From contig JAHLKD010000050.1 in assembly GCA_025526935.1 (NCBI GenBank), forward strand, positions 124,001 through 188,000: a DNA stretch of 64,000 nucleotides, given 5' to 3'. Position numbers and translations under genes: made by a program. The notes under the pieces are model-generated. The model had not been told where the DNA came from, made no database searches, and was given only the letters and a program-made list of their open reading frames with translations. This DNA is from Cladochytrium replicatum (lineage: Eukaryota; Chytridiomycota; Chytridiomycetes; Cladochytriales; Cladochytriaceae). The first letter of the stretch is position 1. Each line of letters begins with the position of its first letter. Positions 35,462 to 45,751 of this stretch are shown here, piece after piece.

Positions 35462-37652
35462 TGTTCGAGTTGGTACCTTCAATTGTCGCAATTTGAGCTT
35501 TGGAGTTCTTGATTCACTGTTTCGTTTTATGCGCGCAAATCACATTGTTTTTCTGCTCCTGACTGAAACACACCTTTTCCTTTAGACCCGCTGCCTTCTC
35601 CAGATTTGATTTTTGACACTCGTTTTTCTCCTGGGTCATCAGGTACACGACGGGCTGGTGTGGGAGTCTTGATCAATTGCAGTCTTTGTAGAGCTTCTGA
35701 TTTCCGTCTCGTTTCTAGTTATGGTGGCACCTCTCTATGGTTTACATTTCGTGGGCTTTTGGTTGGAGGGTATTATTTGCCTCCGTGTGGTATTGCTCAG
35801 GACCCCTTCCTTGAAGAGTTTATTGCTTCACTTCCTCAACATGTCCCGTCGTCTCCGTGCCCTGTTCTTTTGTTGGGCGATTTCAATGCCCGTTTTTTAG
35901 CTACTGGTGATCATTCTTCAAATTGTAGGGGTTGGTTGTTTGAGCAATTTATTTCTGCCGCTAGTTTCTCTCTAGTTAAGCACCCTTCCTGTCATAACCC
36001 CACATTTTCTTCTCGCAATGGTGACTCCATTATCGATTTGTTGTTTGTCAATCCTCTGCTTCAATGTGATCCTATTTCTTACATAGTTCATAGTCGTCTA
36101 GCCGACGGCGAGTTTATGCCTTGGCTTCTGACCATTTTCCGGTTACAGCTGTTTTTTCTTTTGCTCCTCCCAATGCCAGCGCTCCCTCTGCTGCACCCCC
36201 CCACAAGCGCTGGGCTGCTCATCTGTTGCGTGAACCTGCTGTCTTTCAAGCAATGGAGGATGTGGGACATTTGTTTTTTGATCCCACCCTTGCTGATGTC
36301 AATGCTGCACTCAGTCCAATTTTAGAAGCTCCCGCCTTTGTCCAAATGTCTGTGGATGTTGCACAGGGATGTATTGACTCTGCATTGGATATTATTTTGT
36401 CCTTTGTTACTTTGTGTGCTGCTTGTGTCATTGGACCCCCCAGTTTAGTTCGCCGTCGCCCTGCCCTGCCATTGTTGCCGCCGCATTTAGTGGCCTTGCG
36501 ACGGAGCTACTTACTTGCTCATAAGCACTATTTAGCTGTTTCTTCCTGTGATGATCCTGATCCTGGTTTAGTTGAGTATTGCCGCTTGGAGCGTGACCGG
36601 CTATCGCGTGAGCGTGTCAAAGCTTTTCGTACTTGGTCTCTTTCTCAGCGAGCTCGAGAGGCTTCTGGCGACAATATGTTTAGTTCTTCTCCTAGTTCTT
36701 TAACCGAGGTTAGCAAAGTTCTTTCCACCGCGCGTAGGTGTCATCAACGGCGCTCAGCTGCAAGTGGTTTATTGTCTGATCCTGCCTCTTTATCTCATTA
36801 TCGCAATCACTTTGCCTCCGTTTATCAGACTCAGTTTGCACAATCCTCTGCCAGTGTAGAACACGTTCGTCTACATGCGCTGAATGATTCTGTGTCAGTT
36901 AGTGTTAGTGACTTTGTTTGTGCTATTCGTTCTTCCCCAAACAACTCTGCTCCTGGCCCAAACCATATTCCAGCTGAGTTATTTAAGCCGTTAGCTTCTG
37001 ATGTTGCTATCCTTTTGTCCAACTTTCAAACGCTATTTTCCGTTCAGGTTTGTCGCCCTCTGCCTTGAATGCTGGCTTTGGGTATGGTTCATCTCCTTAT
37101 TTTTCCGCTTGTCACAATGATCTCATTGTTCCTATGCCTGTTGTGCTCCCACTTCATCCGTTGATGTTGCATTTTCAGTCTTTAGCTGTTGCGCATAATG
37201 GACCAATTGCAGTTTCGTTTGCCCCTGTCCGCAATTTGAAACTTCACCACCCTTTGTTGCTACCCCCACACCAACATCTCCCAACAGTATGTCTTCGTTT
37301 GTTCCTGCTATATCAGCTTGGCCGCCTGTTTCCAAACCCCCGACCTTATTGTAGGAACTGTCATGATGCCCCTGAAGTGTCGCGTGCCCATGTCTCGGTG
37401 TGTCTACATTTGCGTGCTAGTTTGTCTGCTAGTTTTGATTTAGGCCTGCCTGACGATCCCCGCCTACCTCTTGACATTGCAATTGATATGCTTTCACCAC
37501 GGCCTTCTTATCCTTCCCCTGCTTTTTCCCACTGGGTTCTTGTTCTTCGTGCACTTAACCGCATTTGGTCAAACTGTCTTGGTTATGAGTTAGTTTTGTC
37601 TCCAGCTCCTAATTGTATCTTGCCTGCTTTTGTTGATTTGGATATGCCTTAG
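35457..37652 (+). pseudogene. LINE 1 ORF2 (endonuclease and RT fragments, finger), broken
   Basis: ATG at 35,457 overlaps the end of ORF1. It begins RVGTFNCRNLSF and LLTETHLF (endonuclease start), then an in-frame stop. From 35,606 come VLLLGDFNARF, HNPTFSSRNGDSIIDLLFVN and, after a frameshift, SDHFPVTAVF: the Asp-Phe-Asn and Ser-Asp-His signatures of the exonuclease/endonuclease/phosphatase fold. NNSAPGPNHIPAELFKPL is the entry of the RT domain. Sequence then jumps at about 37,060 to a C-terminal piece ending in CRNCHDAPEVSRAHVSVC (CX2CX9HX3C finger). No FADD box is present, so the RT core is deleted. Confidence 0.7.
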
Positions 37653-39086
37653 TGTTTTGAAACATTTTACTTTTTCTACGGCTCGCACGGCTCCCCATGT
37701 GCTGCCAATTTACGTGTATTTTTACACTTGCTATGACTCTCTGCTCCATCGAAGTGCCAAGGCGATTGCTACTACGTCTGAGCCAGCTGTTGCATTGTTC
37801 TACCGCAATCTTGTTGATCCGTCTCATCTTTCTACGCTGTTGCATCTCGCTCGATTATATGCCCCTTCGATGACCTCAGCTTCTGACCTTCGTTTGACCC
37901 AGTGATTTGCTCTTTGCTGTTATATTCTTCACAATGTTGAGTGTTCTTTCTTTTCTTTATCCCTCACCCGCCCGCCGCACCCCCCTCCAAAATTTTCACC
38001 GCTTCTGGCCGTGCTCGCTCCCGTGCTCCCTCTGTGTCCCACCCTCGCGCCTATCAGGAAAATATTCCTGACTCTCAGCCCAGCAACTTTGATGGAGAAA
38101 ATTTTCTGTGGGCAGATGAAGTGAATTCTCCTTCCAAATCACGTGACCGCTGATCATGTGACCAAGCATCATCCACTTCAGAACTGGCTCGAATTAGAGG
38201 AACATCCCCCGCAAGTGTCGTTGATGTTCACATGAATGATACAGTCGAAATGTCACTTACCATTGCTGATGCTGATCCCAACGGGAAACGTCGAGCCTCA
38301 AAATCACCCCCAACTTGCCGACCTGCCTCTCGTGCCAGGGTCGAGAAGAATGCCTCTGCAGCTGATCATGCTTCCTCTTATTTTGTGCATGATCAACCCC
38401 AGTCTATGGCTCCCCATCCTTCAGACCATTTTGCAGTGACCTGTTCATTTTCTGTAGCTGGCCCAGATCCTCAGGCCACTGTGCCTTCTCCTCTACCCTC
38501 TTGGAATCTCCGATTGTTAAAGGATGAAGTTATTCGTAAGTTGCACAGAGAAACTGCTAAGATTCTGCTTCCTCCAACATCAGAGGCACTAACAGCAGCA
38601 TTGGAACCACTTCAGGTCCCTGTGGGGACTTCACTTTCTCGTGCAGTGGCCCAGGGAGCAATTGATTCTCCATTTCAAATTAAAGTTGATTTTGTTGAGG
38701 CAGCAGCAGTTCTGACAATGGGACCCCCAACACCTCGTCGTAGAGCACCAGCGACCACCCCTCTGCCCCCTGAGATTGCTTTGTTGCGTAGTAAGGCTCG
38801 TTCAGCATTCCGTGACTATTATTCCCTCTTGCACCACAATTCTTCTGACCCTCTTCTTCCTTTTCTAAGAACTCGCCAACTTGATAGTCACAATGCATTC
38901 AAATCAGCTCTGAGATCACACAGGCGTAAGACAAAAGCAAATTTTTTGATGACCCTAGTTCTTCATCAGTGCCTTCTCTTCTGAAACATGTGTCTCATGC
39001 TCGGCGCTGTGCTAACTTTCCTACTTCAGCTGATGATTTAGATTTTGATCCTCAGTCTTTAGCCAAATATGCTGATCATTTTGCTA

Positions 39087-39094
39087 GTGTCTAC
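39087..39094. repeat. 8-bp target site duplication, left copy
   Basis: GTGTCTAC immediately before the TAAGG terminus; repeated at 42,053-42,060. Confidence 0.9.
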
Positions 39095-39387
39095 TAAGGT
39101 TCGGCGGGTCCGGGTCGGGTCCGGGTTTCAGTGGTGACCCACACCAAACCCTTTGGGTCGGGTCGTGTTTGTCTGGGGACCCGCCGGGTCACTGACGGGT
39201 ACAAAGGGAATACCTGAACCCGAAGTGGTTGAAACCTGTACCTGACCCTGACCCGCCCGGTTTTTGCTGCCCAGGAGAGGATTGATTGAATTTTGAGTTA
39301 GACCACGGATATTTACATGAATACTTTGTGTCTGTGTGGACAGTGTGTATTTTAGAAACACTATCGTAAAAAGGAACAAAACTCCAA

Positions 39388-41175
39388 TCACAAGTTGATA
39401 GGTGGAACAGCCCAAATCAGCTTCTGTATCTGGTTCATATCGTCAGTGTCCCATCCACCACTGGTTACGTCCTTCGCCAACCCAGTCCTGATGAACCGAT
39501 CAATGTCGTCATTTGAAAGCATGAAATCCTTGGCTAAACCTGTCTTCCAAGGTTTCCAATCCACCTCAGGGAGCGTTATGTACGAAAGATGCCCGATGTA
39601 TGCCGTCCAGAACCTTAGCCACTCAGAAGGATAAGCATCCACTAATGCCCTGAACATGCGATAGATAGTGGCAGACGTACTTAGCGAATTATTGTGCCGT
39701 ATCCAGTTTCCGAGCAAAATGTGCACCCTAAGAAGAGTAAGGCTGCTCCAAGCACTGCTACTTGAAGTTGATATTCGGCTTGAGCGGTTGTCTGATTCAA
39801 CAAATATGGGCCGTAAAAACTCATTTTGGGAGAGGACTTCGTAGTTTACGTTGACGTACTTGATTGATGGTGGAAGAGACGGCAATTTAAGGTCATAAAT
39901 AACCTCATTGATCTTATGCATCTGGAAGCAGATACCCTGGATGACCTCTTTCACCAAAAGGATAGCCGTACGATGGTGCTGCTGCAGGCTAAGCAATGCA
40001 AGGGAACTCGTTGGAGAACTGGTTCGATGTAGCTTCGGAATTCTACCAATACCCTTGATAGCCGACGATATGCTTATTAGGCCGCCTGTTGATGTTGGCG
40101 CCGCAGGTGCTGCAGCTTCTGAATGACCAGCCTGTCGTTTCAGAGCAGCAAGCTCTCCCTCCAGGGCGGTCACACGTGATTTCCATTGTGAAATCTCCTG
40201 GGTAGTTGCCTGCTTCTCCCTTTCCATTGCAGCGGTGATCTCCCTGAATCTTGCTAGCTCTTCGTGCTCGCCATGCTGAATCAATGCACCCGCCCTGCCC
40301 AATTCATCAATGAGAGCCTTCTCTCGCACTTCTGCTGCGATGCGGGTCCTTCTCTCGTTCATTGCAGTCTCTTCAAGATCTTTTGTCATGTTCAACAGTC
40401 GTTCTGACTGTTTGGGGACCTGTTTTGTCCTTTCACGGTCCTCATCTGCTCGTTTGATGGTCGCTTGGAACTTGTCAACCTTTGCAGTGACAGGCATTCC
40501 TCTGTAAATGCCGTACTTGTGTCCCTGCCGCCTGTAAAAGTCCAGAAATGTTGTTTCCTTCTGAAAGGAAGAGCTTTTCAAGCACTCCATACAATAGGCG
40601 TTTGCTGCTGTTATGAACTCCGTTCGTCCACTGCATTCATCGTGAATTTCGTTCAGGGCTTGACGAACTAGCTTGCTGTCAGAGTTAAGTCGGTCGATCA
40701 ACCCTTGAAGAACAAATCTTGGGCCGCATTCATCACGATTTGTTTGACAGTTGCTGATGAAGTCCTCCGAGTCGTAGCTGTGGCCGCTTGCTTTGAATTT
40801 TCGATACCAAAGTCGTATGTCTGAAGCAGGACAGAGTCCGTCGATGAGCAAATAGTCAGCATCCCCTTTAGTACCACGTCGCGCCGGTTTCTTTGAAGGA
40901 GCTGTCGATTTGACATCTGTCGATTTGACATCTGTCGATTTGACATCTGTCGATTTGACATCTGTCGATTTGACATCTGTCGATTTGACATCTGTCGATT
41001 TGACATCTGTCGATTTGACATCTGTCGATTTGACATCAAGGCCAACTTCTGCTTCTTCCACTTCAGAACCCGATCCCAGAGATGTTTCAGGTGCAGTCAC
41101 AGGGTCTGCACTTGATTCTCTTTCAGATGATGGTCTGGATTGTTTTAACGCTCGCTTCTTTGTAGTTCGAGGCAT
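39388..41175 (-). CDS. Intact accessory protein of hAT-like element, 595 aa, function unknown
   Basis: Single open frame from ATG at 41,175. Residues 1-45 are basic/Ser-rich and acidic (MPRTTKKRALKQ; GSGSEVEEAEVG). About 47-91 are nine tandem DVKST pentapeptides. A basic patch (SKKPARRGTK) and a globular-looking segment (LLIDGLCPASDIRLWYRKF; FVLQGLIDRLNSDSKLV) follow. From about 235 to 355 runs a long charged helix, probably coiled coil (ATIKRADEDRERTKQVPKQ; EMEREKQATTQE-like). The C-terminal third is hydrophobic-patterned with many Trp (WTAYIGHLSY, PEVDWKPWKTGL, GGWDTDDMNQIQKLIWAVPP). It has no BED finger, hAT core or hATC motif. I recognise no family. A role in transposition (DNA binding, target choice, regulation) is only inference from its retention in both elements. 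Confidence 0.75.
   Translation of the reverse strand: MPRTTKKRALKQSRPSSERESSADPVTAPETSLGSGSEVEEAEVGLDVKSTDVKSTDVKSTDVKSTDVKSTDVKSTDVKSTDVKSTDVKSTAPSKKPARRGTKGDADYLLIDGLCPASDIRLWYRKFKASGHSYDSEDFISNCQTNRDECGPRFVLQGLIDRLNSDSKLVRQALNEIHDECSGRTEFITAANAYCMECLKSSSFQKETTFLDFYRRQGHKYGIYRGMPVTAKVDKFQATIKRADEDRERTKQVPKQSERLLNMTKDLEETAMNERRTRIAAEVREKALIDELGRAGALIQHGEHEELARFREITAAMEREKQATTQEISQWKSRVTALEGELAALKRQAGHSEAAAPAAPTSTGGLISISSAIKGIGRIPKLHRTSSPTSSLALLSLQQHHRTAILLVKEVIQGICFQMHKINEVIYDLKLPSLPPSIKYVNVNYEVLSQNEFLRPIFVESDNRSSRISTSSSSAWSSLTLLRVHILLGNWIRHNNSLSTSATIYRMFRALVDAYPSEWLRFWTAYIGHLSYITLPEVDWKPWKTGLAKDFMLSNDDIDRFIRTGLAKDVTSGGWDTDDMNQIQKLIWAVPPINL
40903..41037. repeat. 15-bp minisatellite, 9 perfect units, inside accessory ORF
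   Basis: Unit TGTCGATTTGACATC, nine head-to-tail copies with no mismatch, coding on the minus strand for DVKST. Locus 1 has only two units (13,746-13,775). Confidence 0.97.
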
Positions 41176-41317
41176 GGTGTTTGTACTGTTTGTCGTGGGA
41201 AGATACTGGCCCGGTGTTCTTAGCCGGAATGTTACAGGAATGTATGCTATAATACTTCCCTGACACTATAGTTTTCTACCCGATCTGAAAATAATAATAA
41301 GCTAGGGAAGAAACTGG

Positions 41318-41752
41318 CTAGTAACATTGATAGAGAGGATTCTGTCCGGGTGGACAGAATCTTATTGCTAGTAAAATTGATAGAGAGGTTAGCTGTACTT
41401 GATAGAGATCACTGAAGTACCGTCAATGAGTTGAGAAAGTGTCCGGGTGGACAGAATCCTATTGCTAGTAACATTGATAGAGAGGTTAGTTCTATTGGGT
41501 AGAGATCACTGAAGTACCGCCGTCAATGAGTTGAGAAAGTATCCGGGTGGACAGAATCGTATTGCTAGTAACATTGATAGAGAGGTTAGTTGTACTGGGT
41601 AGAGATAACTGAAGTACGTCAATGAGTTGAGAAAGTGTCCGGGTGGACAGAATCCTATTGCTAGTAACATTGATAGAGAGGTTAGTTCTATTGGGTAGAG
41701 ATCACTGAAGTACCGCCGTCAATGAGTTGAGAAAGTGTCCGGGTGGACAGAA
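41318..41752. repeat. ~97 bp tandem repeat array D
   Basis: About four units of the TGTCCGGGTGGACA repeat in the same orientation as arrays A and C, upstream of the accessory ORF start. Some units carry a CCGCCGTC variant in place of CCGTC. Confidence 0.9.
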
Positions 41753-41879
41753 AATACATGCCTCGATGTCTGTTGTGATGCAAAATTGTTTGATACATAC
41801 AAAACTTATATTGCGTCTTCTTGGAAAGTGTCCGCGTGGACAGAAAGAACAATAGCTTCGTTTTAGCTTCTCTATCACA

Positions 41880-42052
41880 TCGGGTTTTACTCGGGTCTGA
41901 CTTTTGACTCGAGAAGGGTTTTCCTACTGGACCCGATACCCGACCCGGACCCGACCCGAAAATTTTCCATGAAAACCTGGCACTCGGGTCGGGTACATTT
42001 GGTCAATGGACCCGGACCCGACCCGAAAGACCCTAAAACCCGCCGATCCTTA
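41880..42052. repeat. Right terminal/subterminal repeat of locus 2 hAT element
   Basis: Dense ACCCG/GACCCG motifs ending CCGATCCTTA; matches 18,375-18,562. Confidence 0.85.
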
Positions 42053-42060
42053 GTGTCTAC
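42053..42060. repeat. 8-bp target site duplication, right copy
   Basis: GTGTCTAC directly after the element, identical to 39,087-39,094. Confidence 0.9.
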
Positions 42061-43230
42061 AATGCTCAGGCTGTGTGATTTTTTTCAGCTGCCATTGGAT
42101 GTTGAAGCTTTTGTTCTAGCTATTAACGACTGCCCTTTGGAGTCTGCCCCGGGTCATGATCATCTTCCTGCAGAACTTTATCGCCCAATTTCAGCTATTC
42201 TTGCTCCATTGTGACATAACTAATTATCGCCCCATTACTCGTTCATGTGTTGCCCGAAAAAATTTGAGTGAGCTTTGTTGCCACATCTTTGTTCTGCTAT
42301 CATGTCTCAACGCCCACTTGATGCTGCCCAAGCTGGATTTCAGTCACACCGCTCAGGAATGGAATGTGTTTCTGGTCTTCAGGCATGTATCTCCCGTGGG
42401 TCTAATGCCAAGGTTCCTTGGGTTGCTGGTTTTAGGTTTATGAGACCACAAATCATGCAATTCTTTGGGCTGAGCTTCTTTCTAGGGGAGTACTGTTGCC
42501 ATTTGTTTTTGTTTTGAAGTCTCTGTTTGATTTTTGTTCTTCCAGAGTGGTTGTTGCAAATTGTTTTTCAGATGCTTTTGAGTTGGTTTGGAGGTTTGTT
42601 TCAAGGTTCTGTTCTCAGTCCACTTCTCTATATCACATTTCTTGATCCTCTGCCTGGGCTCCTCCGACCGTTTGCCCCTCCTTTTACAGTCTTTCATCCT
42701 GCCAAACCATGATACAATTCTATTTTATTTGCAGATGATTTTGCTTTGTTTACACTCACTTTGGATGCTATGCAGGCTCTTCTCTCTGTTTGTGAACAGT
42801 TTGCCCAAGCTCGTGGTTTTTCATTTGCTCCTTTGAAGTCTGTAATTCTCACAAGAATTCCCATTCCTGCTAATTTGCCTCTGCTTCTTCATGGTCAAAC
42901 CCTGGTTATGGTTCGTCATTTGTTTTCAATTTTTTATTGGACCTACGCTTGAATTTGGTTTATATGTTAGTCTTCCCTCTGTTGCTGTTTGCAAATCAGT
43001 TCGGACTTTTATTCATCAAAGTTTGTGTAGATTTCTTTGCCTTTCATTCTCCACTTCAATTGCTGGGGTTTGCTGTTTTATAAGTTTCCTTACCTTCAGT
43101 TCCTGCTTCAATATCTGCAGTTTCAGATGTTTCAGTGTTGGTTGAATGATGATGCCCCTGATATGGTTCACTCTATGTTGTCATTCTTTCTTCCTTTTCA
43201 ATGGTTCCCTGAAAAGTGGTGAAGGAGGGC

Positions 43231-44500
43231 CCACAGGGTACCTCCCGATTGTACACCTCCACTACTCTACTAATGTAGAATTCAGCAACCACATCTCCTT
43301 CTGCAGGTGCTCCAATTGCCACTATCTCATCCCGACCAATCGCTGAGTGTTGCACTAAAGCCTCCAGCACGCGAAAGGTGTTGATAGGGAGCATCTGCTG
43401 CCTTATTTCTGGATTCACCAGCCACCATCAGCCTGTGCAGTATGCAAGTTGTTCAATCATCTCAAGAAGCACTTTTGGGATTCTTCTCACAAATCCACCA
43501 ATCTTGTGACAGAAACGCCAGGCCGAGCCAAGCAGAATTGCTCTATTTGACTAATCAGTTAGTTCCTCTACATACCAAACTGAGTTGCACCGAAGCCAAG
43601 GAAGCCACCGCCAGTGCATATCTGCAGAGTCAGCATATGCCACAATTAGTGTTTGCTTTAGACGGAGGATAGGAACCCAGTGTGATAGTGGTATCTTGCA
43701 CTGAAGTCCATACTCATGCATCATTCCAAGTCCTCAAGCTGTGTTGTCCCACCTGGTGTGACGTCCAAATAGTAGAGGATGTGCCAGAGGATTATAGTCA
43801 ACAGCCCACTCAACACTCAATTGTTGAAGCTGCATCAAGGCCAAATCTCCAACTACTCCAAACTTTTGTGTTTGCTCAAGCAACCAATGAACTTGGTCCT
43901 CCAAATGTGCTCTTACAAAACTGATTAACCCAAGTCCATCAGAGTGCTCAAGAGCCACAGTGGGAAAACAGGGAGACCACACTTTGCTTGACAGTTGTGC
44001 TTATAGCAAGTTGAAGCTTCACTGTATCAGTCCGTGACAGCACCTATGTTTGCCATAGTATCTGATTGCTAGAAGGAGAATCCTGTTGACACTATGAACA
44101 GCAATTCTACCTGATATAGCCTTTTTCTCAATCTTCATCATCAACCACTTGATCTCCCCAAGCATTTGCTGAGTTTAGAGTCAACTGCCTAGGGTTAGTT
44201 GATGCAATGAGGCACGAGCTTTATCTAAGCGATGATCAATAGTTGCAGCAAGATCAAACCCAGCAATAGTAAAATAGTGACCAACGTACCTAAAGGAAAC
44301 CTTGACAGGGAGGGCAGAGCCGTGAAGCTTCAAGGGGGTGGGCAACCACTCCGCCACCAAAGGCATCTGTTGTGTACGAAAATTTGTTTGATTTGTGTAA
44401 ACTGAAAGTTTTCACGACACAGGCAGACACAAAAGAATGTGTAGCATCAGTCCAATAGATCGATTTTCCAAAGTATTTAGCCAATCAAAAGACCTTTACC
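43231..44500 (-). pseudogene. LINE-like relic on the minus strand
   Basis: At 44,366-44,181 the minus strand reads LKLHGSALPVKVSFRYVGHY, then FDLAATIDHRLDKARASLHQL. This is the pattern after the RT palm in LINEs (strand, aromatic-Leu-Gly, then a helix with Arg-Lys-Ala). Other short minus frames continue to ~43,231 without clear motifs. Multiple stops. Nearby LINE 2 runs on the opposite strand, so this is a separate insertion. Confidence 0.4.
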
Positions 44501-44689
44501 ACCAACCAATTCAATGTTATACAATTGTAATTCATCGATATTGGAAGTAGTTGACATGATTTCTAGAGTTGTTTCAATGCAATGTAGAGTACTCGCCTCA
44601 GTACCACATTGCATCTCTAGTTTTCCGCTCATGATTCAGGAGAATCTTCTTTGTCTTCATCAGGGGGGGGAGTCAGATTCTTACCTTCA

Positions 44690-45590
44690 TCGTTCAGAAG
44701 AATATTGTACAAGAATTCATCATCAAAATTGCTGTCTTTAGTTTGAGTAATGTTATTCGCACTGAAGCAACCGGACTTTGGGCGTCTACAACAGGAGCGC
44801 GAAAAATGATCCTTAGAACCACAAGTGAAGCATCTTCCTTCAGAAAGATAGAGTTCACGTTGTTTAGAGGATACATGATTGCGATTTTACTACCAAGGTT
44901 CTGGACATACTTTCGTAGATCCTTTCTGCATGTGGTAGGGTTAGTTCATACATCTTTAAGATATTGTTTCTGCTTTGGCGAGCATAATAGAACTATTGGG
45001 GTGATCTATATTGCTCAAACGTAGCGATTTTGCTTTCGAAGCGGAAGCAATGTTACCTAAGTCCATGGATACAACATTCTCGTTCGAATGACTATTAGAG
45101 GTAAAAGAATCATGACTAGCGTCACCATTGTTTTGCATCTTCCAAATATCTCAGCCATGTCAATGACTTGACAAAGTGAAGGTTCAGATTTATTGAGTTT
45201 CTTATGAGCATTAATCTCTCGGTTAATAGAGATGTGCTCATCAGGATTAAGACTCAATAAGTCTAGAACAGTAACACCAGGGAATTGAACTTAGCAATAT
45301 GATCAGAGAGAGAGGTACTTCCTTGTTTTTGTAATTTCTTACGAATGTTGGTGTCATTGTCAGCAGGATAGAAACGAGTGCGTAGAAGTTTGAGAAATTG
45401 ATCCCAATCTTTGCATTCAAGTTTGTTTGCCTGTCGTTGTTGAACAACAGTTTGCCACCATTGTTTCGCCGTATCAGTGAGATAAATAGGGCCAAGGATG
45501 AACAGTTGGGTTTTCAACAATGGATCATCAAGAGTGTAGTTCTTGAGCACTATGTTCCAACTCCCGCTTACGCAACTTTTGGATCATAAC
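44690..45590 (-). pseudogene. Ty3/gypsy gag fragment with CCHC knuckle
   Basis: From about 45,550 the minus strand reads LGPIYLTDTAKQWWQTVVQQ, DWDQFLKLLRTRFYPADND and SLSDHIAKFNSLVLLF, the classical retrotransposon gag (capsid) pattern. After a frameshift it continues with HISINREINAHKKLNKSEPS. Near 44,825-44,780 a CX2CX4HX4C zinc knuckle is visible (CFTCGSKDHFSRSC). No protease, RT or integrase and no LTRs recognised. It ends ~160 bp upstream of PMT2. Confidence 0.75.
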
Positions 45591-45751
45591 TTCATGTGGA
45601 GTTAAGCATACATTTAAAATTGAAAACACCCTCTAAAGTTCTTTCCAGAGTTGCTGATTTAGCTGGGAATAAAAGTACTTTAAACAAAATAAACACTATG
45701 CTGCGATTATTGCCCGGTTGTGTCAAATTTGCCTCCACACCGAAAGTCAAA

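Larger units (their letters stand above)
34225..37930 (+). mobile_element. LINE-type non-LTR retrotransposon 1, degenerate, RT core deleted
   Basis: An ORF1-like region, an AP-endonuclease-like region, the very start of a reverse transcriptase domain and a C-terminal Cys/His finger are present in order on the plus strand, with several frameshifts. The RT catalytic core is missing. Its ORF1 start (WADDVN...ESRD) matches the start of the next LINE (WADEVN...KSRD). Exact ends and target duplications are not clear. Confidence 0.75.
39095..42052. mobile_element. hAT-like element, locus 2: no transposase, intact accessory ORF
   Basis: 2,958 bp bounded by TAAGGTTCGGCGGGT and, in reverse complement, TAAGGATCGGCGGGT, flanked by a perfect 8-bp duplication GTGTCTAC. 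Both features are hallmarks of hAT transposition. Removing it restores the interrupted LINE 2 sequence. The interior matches locus 1 from the left end through the accessory ORF and repeat array to the right end, but lacks the 14.4-17.5 kb block that holds the transposase and inverted array. It would depend on a transposase supplied in trans. Intact ORF and clean footprints make it the younger copy. Confidence 0.92.
37975..43230 (+). mobile_element. LINE-type non-LTR retrotransposon 2, internally deleted, split by hAT insertion
   Basis: The left part (37,975-39,094) reads SGRARSRAPSVSHPR, WADEVNSPSKSRDR, then jumps to the end of the endonuclease (HPSDHFAVTCSF) and the linker MGPPTPRRRAPATTPL. 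The frame is broken near 38,950; ADHFASVY leads up to the hAT insertion. The right part (42,053 on) resumes with ESAPGHDHLPAELYRPI, NYRPITRSCVARK, AQAGFQSHRSGMECVSGL, QGSVLSPLLY and the RT catalytic box FADDFALF (about 42,728-42,751), in changing frames. The element was dead or dying when the hAT element landed. The end near 43,230 is approximate. Confidence 0.75.

Noticed and set aside
40698-41045. Alternative frame with MSNRQ repeats over the minisatellite
   Set aside because: It is another frame of the same repeat; the 595-codon frame is the conserved one.
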